Shown here one piece after another: positions 25,420-34,542 of a stretch of 64,000 bases of DNA. The translations under genes were made by a program, and so were the position numbers. Positions within the stretch are counted from its first letter, which is position 1. Every line of letters starts with the position of its first letter. Source of the DNA: Leptospira johnsonii (GTDB lineage: Bacteria > Spirochaetota > Leptospiria > Leptospirales > Leptospiraceae); NCBI RefSeq assembly GCF_003112675.1, contig NZ_BFAY01000006.1, forward strand, positions 1 through 64,000. Reading direction: 5' to 3'. The notes beneath the pieces were generated by a model that was not told the origin of the DNA, did not search any database, and was given only the letters and a program-made list of their open reading frames with translations.

Positions 25420-27435
25420 CTAAGATTTATTTGAGACCGGATTCGTTCTTAACCTTTCCAATTTTTCCCGAATTCGAAGTTTGTCTTCCTTCTTTTGAAA
25501 TAGAGTTTCCGATTTTTCCCAGAATCTTCTGGCATCTGCAAATTCTCTTCTTTCGTTATGAACATCTCCTAAATGTTCACAGATCGTAGGATCGTATTCG
25601 TTTTTATCCTGTAAAATTTGGAAGGCAAGATTCAAATGTAAAAGAGCCTCATCCACTCTTCCCTTTTTATAATAGATCCAACCTAAACTATCCTGGTAAG
25701 CTTCGTTGTCAGGAGCGAGCTCCACTGCTTTTCGGATCAGGTCAAGCGCCTCATCCAATCGAATTCCTTTTTCGGAATAATGATAACCTAAATAGTTATA
25801 AGCGATCGGATTTTCAGGATCTAGTTCCATGGACTTGCGAAGATCCGCTTCCATCTCAGGAAGCCTTCCTAGTTTTTCTAAAGTAGAAGCCCTGTAAAAA
25901 TGATAAACGGAAGACTTAGGCTCCAATCGGATTGCTTGTTCGAATGCTCCCCTGCTTTGTTCCAGTTTTTCGGATTGGAATAGAACGATCCCTAAAAGAT
26001 AATACGCGTAATGATTGTTCGGGTCGTTTTTCAGAATATTCTGAATGATCTCCTCCGATTCTTGTATCTTTCCGGGAGGATTTCCTCTCAACAAGAATGC
26101 CAGATGTAATTCATACTTTTTAGAATCTTCCGTAGAAGAAGCGTATAGGATTGCTTTACGGACAGAAATGATGGATCTAAATACGGAACCGGACTGTTCG
26201 TACACTCCTGCTAAAAAATCGTATTGTTCAGCAAGGATCTTTGTATCCAGTTTCTCTTCTTCACCGATCTTAATGGATTCGAGAAGTAATGTCTCTGCAA
26301 GTGTGGTCAATTGGGATTGGAGTGCAATGGAGGCGACTTCTATCAATTCTCGAATATATTCTTTCTTATCAATGTTTGGATCTCTTTTTTGGATTTCCAG
26401 AACCCCGAGTCGAATGGACAACCTTTTAGGAAATCTTTCCTTTAAAGGGAAAAGTATCCTTCTTGCTTCTGAATATTTGGAATTCAGAACAGAATAGAGC
26501 CCGAATAGTACCCCGTCCTTATTCAGCTTACCTTTCTTTTTCAGATCCTCGAAATATCCTGCTGCCATGGATCTACTTTCTATAAAGTACATCTCACCTA
26601 ACATCAGCTCCACGGACGAATTTCCTTGGATCTCTTGTAGGATCCTTTGCAGTTGTTTTTTTGCCTGGGAAAACTTGCCGAGTTGGTCTAAAATTTTTGC
26701 GAGTAAAAATCGGATCTCCCAGTTTTCAGGTCTCATCTCCAAGTAACCGGAAATATAAAAGAGTGCCTTTGTATTCTGGCCCAAACCAAAGTAGGTTTTT
26801 CCTAACGATAAATATACGAATTCAGGATATTTAGGATTGGAATCTTTTTGTTTAATCAGATCCCTAAGAGAGCTTAAATATAATACAGATTTCGCATCAT
26901 TCTTCAAAGCGAGCTCTGCAGAACTTAACAAATAATAAAAATCCGGATCTTCCGAGAACTTACTCAAATGAATTTCTAAATAAGTCGCGGCCTTTTCATA
27001 TTCTCCACTGTTTAAAAGGATCGTTCCTTTTAAAATATAGGTTTCTCTAAAATTCGGATCCGATTTTTCCGCTAGGTCCAATTCGGAAATTGCGTCCTTC
27101 CATTGGCCTAAATAATAATGTGCCAAGGCTTTATTCCAACGAAACACCGCAGAAACTGGAACTCCTACAGATTCAGAGCAGCGGATATAATCTTGGAAAT
27201 TTCGGACTGCCTCGATGATCTCTTCTGTTCTTTCTCTTCCCTCCGAATTTCTGGCCTTATTCAAACTCTCTAAACCGAGAGAATAATAATAGGCCGGCCA
27301 TACGGCTCTCGCCTTTCCGGAAGAATCGGTGTCTCTACATACAAAAACGGAGTCTGTATTTCGGGGAGAAGCAAATAGGGTACCTACATCCAGAAGGGAT
27401 ACCAGAAGGATCGGAATAATGCTTGCGTGTTTCAT
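25420..27435 (-). CDS. Exported TPR-repeat protein
   Basis: The 671-residue protein starts with a signal peptide (MKHASIIPILLVSLLDVGTLF, cleavage near FASP) and is otherwise tandem TPR helices. At least ten repeats are suggested by recurring patterns such as HYYLGQWKDAISELDLAEKS, YYLLGIVLFQSEKLEQSRGA and AYNYLGYHYSEKGIRLDEAL. It should be a periplasmic or outer-membrane-associated scaffold. It is the first gene of the operon with the LolA-like lipoprotein, consistent with a role in envelope assembly. It diverges from the next TPR-like gene, and the partner is unknown. Confidence 0.85.
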   Translation of the reverse strand: MKHASIIPILLVSLLDVGTLFASPRNTDSVFVCRDTDSSGKARAVWPAYYYSLGLESLNKARNSEGRERTEEIIEAVRNFQDYIRCSESVGVPVSAVFRWNKALAHYYLGQWKDAISELDLAEKSDPNFRETYILKGTILLNSGEYEKAATYLEIHLSKFSEDPDFYYLLSSAELALKNDAKSVLYLSSLRDLIKQKDSNPKYPEFVYLSLGKTYFGLGQNTKALFYISGYLEMRPENWEIRFLLAKILDQLGKFSQAKKQLQRILQEIQGNSSVELMLGEMYFIESRSMAAGYFEDLKKKGKLNKDGVLFGLYSVLNSKYSEARRILFPLKERFPKRLSIRLGVLEIQKRDPNIDKKEYIRELIEVASIALQSQLTTLAETLLLESIKIGEEEKLDTKILAEQYDFLAGVYEQSGSVFRSIISVRKAILYASSTEDSKKYELHLAFLLRGNPPGKIQESEEIIQNILKNDPNNHYAYYLLGIVLFQSEKLEQSRGAFEQAIRLEPKSSVYHFYRASTLEKLGRLPEMEADLRKSMELDPENPIAYNYLGYHYSEKGIRLDEALDLIRKAVELAPDNEAYQDSLGWIYYKKGRVDEALLHLNLAFQILQDKNEYDPTICEHLGDVHNERREFADARRFWEKSETLFQKKEDKLRIREKLERLRTNPVSNKS

Positions 27436-27550
27436 AATCCCCGGACTTGTATAGGGTTTGGAATCGAAAAAAGCGAAATCTTCACTCTCTCTACTCTCAA
27501 GCGAGGGACTCTATTCGTCTAACGAATTTTCCGGAACTTAAGGAAAGAAA

Positions 27551-28999
27551 TTGTTCAGCATTCTAAAAGAAAAGAAAAAGTTATTCTTAACACTTTTGTT
27601 GATTTGGACCCTGGCAGCGATCTACATCTATCCCAGGAGATTCCAGATTTTACGTTCCTTCGCACTTTGGTTGGAACCTCCCGTCTTAAATCCTTCCCTT
27701 TCCGCAAAATTGCAGTCAAAGGGAGACGATCTATTATCTGAAAAAGTAGAATACAGACAGGTCGAACATTATCTCAGAACGGACCAATTGTCCAGGGCCT
27801 GCGTCCGAGCCTATAGAATCGGGAAAGAAGGGACCGGTGATATATTCAGGATCCCAAGCTGGATGGAAGCAAAACACCAAGGCTGGACCATCGAAAGACT
27901 TTCCAATCCAAGCGAGACCAAATTTTCCACCGGAGAAAAACCAGTGGATCCGTTCGAATACTGGGAAGAATTCTACCAAATCCCACTGGAAGCATTAGAT
28001 TATTATAAAAGGGCACTAAACTATAATCCGTTCGATGGATACAATTCTCCGCCTAGCCAGGCAGCACTTGGAAAAGACAAACCTGAAATTGCAGGCAAAA
28101 GTCTTTTAGAGAAGATCCGAATTTCTTCTTTCGCCTCATGCCGTCCGGAAGAGGCGATACTTGCACATTTCCAAGCAATCCAAAGGATAGAAGAACTAGT
28201 ATTCGAAAAATTGAAAGAAGCGAAACCGGTTTCTATTCCTTGGTGGAAGAAGATCCTGAATTTTTTCAGCTTCAGCTGCAATAAGGAAGCAGAAGAGAAT
28301 GTAACGGAAGACCTCCCGAAAGATATCCGCATCTGGAAAAAGATCACAGAGTCCCAATCTTCTCCAATCGTATTCTCCGAAGATTATCCGGATACAACTA
28401 CATTGACCGCGAATAAGTATAAAACTCTTCTATTAAAAACATTGGAGTTACTCAGACTTAGAACGGATGAATCTCACCCGTCTCTTTCTCCGGACGAATC
28501 TGTTTCCTTATTCACAAGAGTTTTATATTTCTCCTGTTCTAAAAGAAGTATTCCTGCGGAAGCGAAATATTGGGGAGCAAGTGCAATTGCTGCCATTCCT
28601 TGCGAGGCAACGGACACAGAAGGTTCCAAAGTATTTTACTCCAACTTGAATCGAAACGCTCAGTTGTTCTATAAATTGGGAGACAGAGATTCCAATTATA
28701 GAAAGAAAGCAAAAGATATGTTTGAATCGGTTTACCAGTCTTCTGCAACGGATTTGGGAGTCAGATTCCAGGCAAAACTTATGAAAGTCAGATGCTTGTT
28801 ACATGAATCAAATTTTGATCAGGCTCTTAAAGAATTGGATGCCTTGGATACTGAAGTTTATACCGTAGATCCGAATTATAGAAACGATAAATCCGGCTAC
28901 GACGACCTGATCGAAGATAAAAAGAAACTATTGCAGTATACGCTTCGTCGAAAAGGAAGATACGAAGAAGCAGACGATATTTTCGATGAAAAGAATTAA
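27551..28999 (+). CDS. Membrane-anchored protein with TPR-like C-terminus
   Basis: I do not recognise the family of this 482-residue protein. One N-terminal membrane segment (LFLTLLLIWTLAAIYIYP) anchors a long soluble part with a second hydrophobic patch near the middle (WWKKILNFFSFSC). The C-terminal 120 residues form helix pairs like TPRs (NFDQALKELDALD). The start is TTG, with AGGAAAGAAA just upstream. Its last 14 bases overlap the cysteine desulfurase gene, which implies translational coupling. The exported TPR protein lies on the opposite side of the promoter region. Confidence 0.7.
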   Translation: MFSILKEKKKLFLTLLLIWTLAAIYIYPRRFQILRSFALWLEPPVLNPSLSAKLQSKGDDLLSEKVEYRQVEHYLRTDQLSRACVRAYRIGKEGTGDIFRIPSWMEAKHQGWTIERLSNPSETKFSTGEKPVDPFEYWEEFYQIPLEALDYYKRALNYNPFDGYNSPPSQAALGKDKPEIAGKSLLEKIRISSFASCRPEEAILAHFQAIQRIEELVFEKLKEAKPVSIPWWKKILNFFSFSCNKEAEENVTEDLPKDIRIWKKITESQSSPIVFSEDYPDTTTLTANKYKTLLLKTLELLRLRTDESHPSLSPDESVSLFTRVLYFSCSKRSIPAEAKYWGASAIAAIPCEATDTEGSKVFYSNLNRNAQLFYKLGDRDSNYRKKAKDMFESVYQSSATDLGVRFQAKLMKVRCLLHESNFDQALKELDALDTEVYTVDPNYRNDKSGYDDLIEDKKKLLQYTLRRKGRYEEADDIFDEKN

Positions 29000-30098
29000 A
29001 TACTTCGATTATAATGCAACCCATCCTCCTATTCCAGGTTTATTAAGTAAGATCTTAGAAGAATACGAGGAAGACTTTTTCAATCCTTCGGGACCGACTC
29101 GATTTTCCTTGGCAAGACAGGGTAAAATTGAAGACGCTAGAAAGGTATTGGCAAAACTCACAGGAAAAGATCCGAAAGGATTCGTATTCGTATCCTCGGG
29201 AACGGAAGCGGATTATTCTTTAATTTATTACGCAAAACAGTTTGTCAATACCACTGCATATCTTTCACCTTTCGAACATGCAGCCATGTATTCTTCTTTT
29301 AGAAGTTTAGGAATTCCTTATAAAATATTAGGAGCCGATAAATCAGGGCTCGTTTCTCCAACAGAATTAGAATCATATCTGAAGAATGACCCGGGACCAG
29401 TTTTTGTCCTTCACGCAGGCAACGAAACAGGTGCGATCCAACCGATCGAAGAACTAGCAGAAGTATCTGCAAAATACGGGATGCCTTTTTATTCGGATCT
29501 GATCCAATCCTTCTCTAAAATTCCCATACCTTTTTCCGTTCTTAACGGATTTACGTTCTCCGGCCATAAAATTGGCGGAGGTTTAGGATCTTCCGTTTTA
29601 TGGTTCGATCCAAAACATCTACCGGAAGGTGGAGTCTTTCAAGGTGGAAATCAGGAGAATGGGCATAGAGCAGGCACTGAAAATTCTCCTTCCATCTTGG
29701 CGTTAGCAGAAGCTGCAAAAATACAATTTGCTGAAATGGAAAATAAGAACAAAAGATTGGAACATTATAGAAATGCAATAGAGTCTAAACTCAAAAGTTT
29801 AGGAGCAGAAATTGTAGCTGAGAATTCTCCAAGGCTTCTTTCCACAACATTTGCCTTACTTCCTTTGGACGATCTGGACTTTTTTATGATGGGAATGGAA
29901 GAGAAAGGATTCGCAGTTTCTACAGGATCTTCCTGTAAATCAAGGGCCAGAGAAGCAGCTCCTTCTTTATTGGCAATGGGTTATTCTCAGGAAGAAGCTC
30001 TCAGAGCAATCAGGATCTCCACCGGTTTATATACAACGGAAGAAGAAGTTGATTCTCTTCTAATTGCTTTGGAAGAAACTATTCTTTCTATTAGATAA
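28986..30098 (+). CDS. NifS/IscS-like cysteine desulfurase
   Basis: This 370-residue class V aminotransferase begins YFDYNATHPPIP, keeps EHAAM and HAGNETGAIQP around the cofactor, binds PLP through Lys195 in SGHKIGGGLGSS, and carries a catalytic-loop Cys317 in STGSSCKSRAREAAPSLLAMG. It would release sulfur from cysteine for iron-sulfur clusters, tRNA thiolation or other acceptors. No iscU, sufE or tRNA-thiolase gene is next to it. It overlaps the preceding gene by 14 bases and ends 2 bases from the convergent dgt stop, leaving no room for an intergenic terminator. Confidence 0.9.
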   Translation: MKRIKYFDYNATHPPIPGLLSKILEEYEEDFFNPSGPTRFSLARQGKIEDARKVLAKLTGKDPKGFVFVSSGTEADYSLIYYAKQFVNTTAYLSPFEHAAMYSSFRSLGIPYKILGADKSGLVSPTELESYLKNDPGPVFVLHAGNETGAIQPIEELAEVSAKYGMPFYSDLIQSFSKIPIPFSVLNGFTFSGHKIGGGLGSSVLWFDPKHLPEGGVFQGGNQENGHRAGTENSPSILALAEAAKIQFAEMENKNKRLEHYRNAIESKLKSLGAEIVAENSPRLLSTTFALLPLDDLDFFMMGMEEKGFAVSTGSSCKSRAREAAPSLLAMGYSQEEALRAIRISTGLYTTEEEVDSLLIALEETILSIR

Positions 30099-30100
30099 AA

Positions 30101-31249
30101 TCACTTCCGAATACTGGATGCCATTTCTTCTGCGTATCGATCCGTCATTCCTGCTACATAGTCGCACACGCATCTTTCTAGGCCTTCTTTTTCGATCCTT
30201 CTCTTGTACGTTTCTGGGATGGAATCAGGTTGTTTTCTAAAATGAAAGAATAATGTTTCTATAATATCTCTTCCTTGATCGCTTGTAACCACCACGGAAG
30301 GATGTCTGTATAAAGTTTTGTATAGAAAAGATTTTAATTCCCGGACCTTCTCCCCATAAGAAGGTTCATAAGTGGCAATCCTTTTACCTTCTTGGTAGGC
30401 ATTATTCAGATCGGAGCGATCCCGGATTTTCCAGTCTGAGATCCTGGATTCAATGGTGGAGATCATGCTAGAGACCATACTATTTGTCAGTTCTCGGATC
30501 ACAGTTCTAACGAATACTTTTCCGTCCAGTTTAGGAAACTTCTTCTTTACGATTTCAGAAGTTTCTGCCCAGAGAGAGAGTGAGTTTAGATCTTCCGATT
30601 TTAGATAACCCATTTCCAAGCCATCATCTATATCATGGCTAGTGTATGCGATCTCGTCAGCCACATCCGCACATTGAGCTTCTAAACTTGGGCCTTCGTC
30701 TTTTCTTTCAGTCCCTAGAGTGGAACCTCCGTATTCAGCTCCATGTTTCATCATACCTTTTAAGGTTTCTTTGGAAAGGTTCAGCCCTGGAAATTCCGGA
30801 TAACGTGTTTCTAATATAGTAACGATCCGAACAGATTGTTTATTATGTTCGAATCCACCGAATTCTCCCATTAGATCGGAAAGCATATCCTGGCCTGCAT
30901 GTCCGAAGGGAGTATGTCCCAGATCATGTGCGAGAGCGATTGTTTCTGCAAGTAAGGAGTTGAGTCCTAATGCCGAAGCGATCGTTCTAGATATTCCGGC
31001 AACTTCCAAAGTATGAGTGAGACGATTTCTATAATTCTCACCTACCGAATAAACAAAAACCTGGGTCTTATATTGTAATCTTTTGAATGCGCTGGAATGA
31101 ACTACCCTATCTCTATCTCTTTGGAAAGGGATTCGGTATGGGTGTTCTTCTTCCTTATATTCTCTTCCGCCGGTATCGCCCTGTAAAACTGCATAGCCTG
31201 CTAGTAGAGAATTTTCGGCTTGGATGATTTGGTTTCGGTCTTTTTGCAC
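30101..31249 (-). CDS. dgt: dGTP triphosphohydrolase-like HD-domain protein
   Basis: This 382-residue protein has the Dgt layout: an N-terminal PYRIPFQRDRDRVVHSSAFKRL, the metal-binding His in RLTHTLEV, the HD doublet in AHDLGHTPFGHAG, and a distal HDIDDG. Members hydrolyse dNTPs to nucleoside and triphosphate and so adjust dNTP pools. The length and LAGYAV opening support the GTG start at 31249, though no SD is visible and the upstream bases are a GGTTCCAA repeat. Its N-terminus diverges from the DedA gene. Confidence 0.92.
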   Translation of the reverse strand: MQKDRNQIIQAENSLLAGYAVLQGDTGGREYKEEEHPYRIPFQRDRDRVVHSSAFKRLQYKTQVFVYSVGENYRNRLTHTLEVAGISRTIASALGLNSLLAETIALAHDLGHTPFGHAGQDMLSDLMGEFGGFEHNKQSVRIVTILETRYPEFPGLNLSKETLKGMMKHGAEYGGSTLGTERKDEGPSLEAQCADVADEIAYTSHDIDDGLEMGYLKSEDLNSLSLWAETSEIVKKKFPKLDGKVFVRTVIRELTNSMVSSMISTIESRISDWKIRDRSDLNNAYQEGKRIATYEPSYGEKVRELKSFLYKTLYRHPSVVVTSDQGRDIIETLFFHFRKQPDSIPETYKRRIEKEGLERCVCDYVAGMTDRYAEEMASSIRK

Positions 31250-31315
31250 TTGGAACCAATTTGGAACCTAAAAAGACCGAAAGCAAGTCAAACAAATCTA
31301 GTTTTTCGGTTCCAA
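31250..31315. promoter_or_regulatory. Triple TTGGAACC motif between dgt and dedA-like gene
   Basis: TTGGAACC occurs at 31250-31257 and 31261-31268, exactly 11 bases apart (one helical turn), and inverted as GGTTCCAA at 31308-31315. The first copy abuts the dgt start codon. The phased direct pair plus a distal inverted copy in a 122-base divergent spacer looks like a repressor binding array. No regulator can be named. Confidence 0.5.
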
Positions 31316-31371
31316 TTTGCCTTGGATTAGTTTCACTGGTGGAATTCTACTCGGAATAGATAGAAGCATTC

Positions 31372-32001
31372 ATGGATCTAGTTAATATCCCGGATTTAGT
31401 AAATTTTTTTTCACGCTTTGGTAATGAGTTCGCATACTTAGCAGTTTTCTCCACCCTGATTCTCTGTGGCTTCGGTCTTCCGGTTCCTGAGGATATTTCC
31501 CTCGTTTCTGGAGGAGTTTTGGCCGGTTTAGGATACGCAAACGAACATGTAATGTTCGGTGTAGGAATGGCAGGAGTTCTTGTAGGGGACGGTTCCGTAT
31601 TTTTACTCGGAAGGATTTTCGGAGAGAAAGTATTACGAATTCCTTTTATCGCCAAATTTTTGACCCCGGAAAGATTTTCCAAAGTACAAGAGAAGTTTTC
31701 CCAATACGGGAACTGGGTGGTATTCATGGCAAGGTTCATGCCCGGTCTCAGAATGCCTATTTATCTAACGGCTGGTACTTCTGACAGGATCTCTTTCTTT
31801 AGATTTTTGTTTTTGGATATGTTCGCTGCAGCGATTTCCGTTCCGATCTGGGTCTATCTTGGACACTATGGCGCAAAAAACTTGGACCAGCTCAGCAACT
31901 TAGTCCACCAAGGGCAAATTACAGTCTTTGCATTATTAGGGATCCTTGTATTAGTCCTAGTTCTATATTTCACTATCAAAAAGAAACGTTCCGGGAAATA
32001 A
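31372..32001 (+). CDS. DedA/VTT-family membrane protein
   Basis: The 209-residue integral membrane protein has the DedA core: CGFGLPVPEDISLVSGG in the first re-entrant segment, GDGSVFLLGRIFG, and the diagnostic ARFMPGLRMPIYLTAGTS. DedA proteins move undecaprenyl phosphate or phospholipids between membrane leaflets and support proton homeostasis and envelope integrity. Five to six hydrophobic segments are visible and the C-terminus is Lys/Arg-rich and cytoplasmic. The HNH gene follows 47 bases later. Confidence 0.92.
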   Translation: MDLVNIPDLVNFFSRFGNEFAYLAVFSTLILCGFGLPVPEDISLVSGGVLAGLGYANEHVMFGVGMAGVLVGDGSVFLLGRIFGEKVLRIPFIAKFLTPERFSKVQEKFSQYGNWVVFMARFMPGLRMPIYLTAGTSDRISFFRFLFLDMFAAAISVPIWVYLGHYGAKNLDQLSNLVHQGQITVFALLGILVLVLVLYFTIKKKRSGK

Positions 32002-32048
32002 TACTTTTACTCGACATAATTTAATCAATCTATACTGTTTGGTTAGAT

Positions 32049-32600
32049 ATGGATGTTCTTACCCAACCTGTGTTGGTACTGAACGCAACCTATGTCCCGG
32101 TTGCGATCCGAACCGTCAAAGACGCCGTTATTCTTCTCGTCCTTAAAAAAGCAGAACTCATCAAAGACGAAAAAAGCCTATTCATTCGCTCGGAAAAGCT
32201 TAAGTTTACCACTCCTAGAATCATTCTACTCATAGACTATTACAAGGTCCCTAAACGTAAGCATAAACTCTCTCGTGAAAATATATTCCTCAGAGATAAT
32301 CATGAATGCGTGTATTGTAGACGTAAACTTCCTTCTTCCAGACTTACCTTGGATCATGTGATCCCAAAAAGCCGATGGGAAGAGATCCCAAGGGAAAAAA
32401 AACCGAAGGACTATCATACCTGGGAAAACCTGGTCACTGCCTGCAGGGACTGTAATACCCAAAAAGGAAACAAACTTCTACAAGAACTCAAGTGGGAGAT
32501 CCCGGAAAATCGGTCGACAAACAAGAGACGTTTTCCACAGTTTTCAGTATCCACCCAATTGGTCGAAAAATTCGGCTGGGCGGATTATATACATATCTAA
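32049..32600 (+). CDS. HNH endonuclease family protein
   Basis: This 183-residue protein has an N-terminal beta-rich segment (QPVLVLNATYVPVAIRT) and a central HNH domain (residues 75-150). A zinc ribbon of CVYC and CRDC flanks LTLDHVIPKSRW, where the DH pair is the metal and catalytic site, and ends in NTQKGNK. Stand-alone HNH proteins of this layout are widespread, and their biological role is poorly defined. No methylase, homing-intron or phage context is present, so restriction or mobility is not supported here. The lipoprotein gene starts directly at its stop codon. Confidence 0.85.
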   Translation: MDVLTQPVLVLNATYVPVAIRTVKDAVILLVLKKAELIKDEKSLFIRSEKLKFTTPRIILLIDYYKVPKRKHKLSRENIFLRDNHECVYCRRKLPSSRLTLDHVIPKSRWEEIPREKKPKDYHTWENLVTACRDCNTQKGNKLLQELKWEIPENRSTNKRRFPQFSVSTQLVEKFGWADYIHI

Positions 32601-33116
32601 ATGAATCTTTTTTTATCCGGAAGAATATCGAAATTCTTTCCTACCTTACTTCTAATTCTTTCCTTATTCTCTTGTTATAATTATTCAACGAATCGGATCG
32701 TAACCACACCACCTACTTTGGTAGGGATCACTTTAATCGGCACCGGAGTATACGAACTCAGGCTGAGAGCCGGAAATCCGGAAGCATTTTTTAACGGTTA
32801 TACTTTGTACACTGGAAGTACTGCGGACGCATCTAGGAATCCTTCCGATTTTTCTTCCGGAAAAGGATGTGAACTTCCTTTGAACATGCTTCCGAACCAA
32901 CCAAAAGAATATTCTATAGAAGTAAATCCAACTGCAGGTCCTCTCGCAGTTCCAGGCGCTGGAGAAAATACAAACCGTGTCTGTAAGATTGTGGCTACAT
33001 TGAACTCAGGAGATTACGTGACTCTTAGATCTTCTGTAATTTCTTTGGATCTGAACAGTGGCACCAAGGATATCTATGTATTCTCCATGCCTTCGAATAC
33101 ATTACAAGTTCCTTAA
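32601..33116 (+). CDS. Putative lipoprotein of unknown function
   Basis: The 171-residue protein has a hydrophobic leader ending LSLFSC, a good lipobox (Cys25), and a beta-rich, Gly/Thr/Asn-rich mature part with two further cysteines that could pair. I do not recognise the domain. The pattern VGITLIGTGVYELRLRAGNPEAFFNGYTLYTG is compatible with an immunoglobulin-like fold. The ATG follows the HNH stop with no gap. Its last 4 bases overlap the convergent J-domain gene. Confidence 0.7.
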   Translation: MNLFLSGRISKFFPTLLLILSLFSCYNYSTNRIVTTPPTLVGITLIGTGVYELRLRAGNPEAFFNGYTLYTGSTADASRNPSDFSSGKGCELPLNMLPNQPKEYSIEVNPTAGPLAVPGAGENTNRVCKIVATLNSGDYVTLRSSVISLDLNSGTKDIYVFSMPSNTLQVP

Positions 33117-33595
33117 TCTTTAAACCAAACGCTTATTTTTTTAAGTGTAGTTTCCGTATCTTCTTTCCAGATACTTTTGGGAAATTTTCCCAAGAACTCT
33201 TCTAATTCTTCCTTAGCTGCTTTCAGTTCTTCTCTTAAACGTAAAAGCGCTGGATTGTCTTCTTTTTTCAGGTATACAGGATTTCCGTCTGTGAACTGAA
33301 AATATTTTTCGATAGCATTGGCCGCTTTCTGTTTGGCTAGTTTATAGAATTGGAATCCTTCCGGATCTTCTTTAGAATTTTCTAAACTTACGAAAGTTTC
33401 GTTTTCGAGAGAAGAAAGTAGAACATCCCTTAGCTGTACAAGCTCTTTAAACAAAAGATCTGTTTCGTATTCTCCGGAATCCGGATGATATTTACGAGAG
33501 AGTTCCCGGAATCTGCTCCGGACTAGATTTGCGTCGAATTTTTTAGGCAGTCCGTAAAAGTCCAGGGCACGGCTCAGCAGGTCCCCGTCTTCCAA
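33113..33595 (-). CDS. J-domain-like protein at flagellar chaperone locus
   Basis: Residues 6-70 of this 160-residue protein form a J-like domain with the invariant HPD at 37-39 (LSRKYHPDSGEYE), the motif that stimulates DnaK ATPase. The rest is helical and charged with no Gly/Phe or zinc-finger part, so it is a type III J protein. The start is TTG with AGGAA upstream, inside the end of the coiled-coil gene (22-base overlap). That overlap and the nearby fliS suggest co-expression with flagellar assembly factors. Confidence 0.75.
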   Translation of the reverse strand: MEDGDLLSRALDFYGLPKKFDANLVRSRFRELSRKYHPDSGEYETDLLFKELVQLRDVLLSSLENETFVSLENSKEDPEGFQFYKLAKQKAANAIEKYFQFTDGNPVYLKKEDNPALLRLREELKAAKEELEEFLGKFPKSIWKEDTETTLKKISVWFKD

Positions 33596-34008
33596 CCCAA
33601 TTTCCTATGAGCTAGGAACTTTTTGAGTTGGATCTTGGATTGTACCAAGTTCAACTCTTTGCGGTATTCCTGCAGAATGATCTCCATCTTCTCCCCTACT
33701 CGGGAATTCAAATCCCTGGACTCTTCCAATTTTTGGAAGATTGTATCGGAGAGTCGAATAATTTCCAGGGTTTGAGGAGAAGATTCTTCTAATTGTTCGA
33801 TCTTGCGGTCCAGTCGTTTCATCTTTTCGATCAGATCTGAATTTTGGAGTTCGAGTTTGGCAGTACCTTCTCCGTCCCCGAAACCCAAAATTTGCAATTG
33901 GCGTTTTTGGAGTTCAATCAGTTTGTCCAAAAATTGGACCTTCTCCTCATAGAGTGAGGAAAGTTTTTCTTCCATGGAATTTAGACTTTTAGAAATCCTC
34001 GCTGGCAT
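33574..34008 (-). CDS. Coiled-coil protein, possible FlgN/FliT-type flagellar chaperone
   Basis: The 144-residue protein is almost entirely helical coiled coil (for example MEEKLSSLYEEKVQFLDKLI and LIEKMKRLDRKIEQLEES). It has no signature motif, which is typical of FlgN/FliT export chaperones, and it lies 7 bases after fliS where fliT is found in many bacteria. The assignment rests on position, size and helicity, not on a diagnostic motif. An internal ATG at 33975 is an alternative start. It overlaps the J-domain gene by 22 bases. Confidence 0.6.
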   Translation of the reverse strand: MPARISKSLNSMEEKLSSLYEEKVQFLDKLIELQKRQLQILGFGDGEGTAKLELQNSDLIEKMKRLDRKIEQLEESSPQTLEIIRLSDTIFQKLEESRDLNSRVGEKMEIILQEYRKELNLVQSKIQLKKFLAHRKLGWKTGTC

Positions 34009-34015
34009 TCTGGAC

Positions 34016-34468
34016 TTAACCTTGGAGGGAGAGTCCTGTTCTAGGTGAACCTGCAGTAGGCAATGGGACTACGGAAGAAGTTTTTTCCTTCTTCTCAATT
34101 TCTTCCCAAGCAAGTTTTAGATCTTCCAGATATTTGATGATCTCGGAAAGTATCTCGCTATCCTTCTTCATATTGGCTTCTAATAAGCGCTTTTTAATAT
34201 AAACATAAATACCAAGCAGGTTATTTGCGACCTCTCCCCCGTTTTCCATGTTCAAGGCAAGCATCAACTCAGTCACTATCTCTTGGGCTTTCAGGATATG
34301 ATTGTTCACCACGTCGTACTTGCGGGGTGTATTATTCTCGATGGCAACGTTCAGGAAGCGGATTGCCCCTTCATATAACATCACGATTAGCCGGCCCTGA
34401 CTCACAGTAGAAATTTCATTAGATTTATACTGTTCGACGGAGGCCGTCGATTTTCTAGCAAGTGACAT
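34016..34468 (-). CDS. fliS: Flagellar export chaperone FliS
   Basis: This 150-residue protein matches FliS along its length: EQYKSNEISTVSQGRLIVML, then LYEGAIRFLNVA, then a central ILKAQEIVTELMLALNMENG and a helix with NLLGIYVYIKKRLLEAN. FliS binds the C-terminus of flagellin in the cytoplasm to stop premature polymerisation before export. The tail (residues 125-150) is Lys/Ser-rich and disordered. AGGAG gives a strong SD. It heads a three-gene set with the coiled-coil and J-domain genes and diverges from purN. Confidence 0.93.
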   Translation of the reverse strand: MSLARKSTASVEQYKSNEISTVSQGRLIVMLYEGAIRFLNVAIENNTPRKYDVVNNHILKAQEIVTELMLALNMENGGEVANNLLGIYVYIKKRLLEANMKKDSEILSEIIKYLEDLKLAWEEIEKKEKTSSVVPLPTAGSPRTGLSLQG

Positions 34469-34542
34469 GTGTCTCTCCTGAAATACTTTTCGACAAAATT
34501 CCGGACCGCCTTAACGTGGACTGGTAATTCTTAGCGTATTGG

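Noticed and set aside
32049..32600. HNH gene as part of a restriction or mobile-intron system
   Set aside because: No methyltransferase, specificity subunit, intron structure or phage gene lies nearby, and the gene sits in an ordinary gene string.
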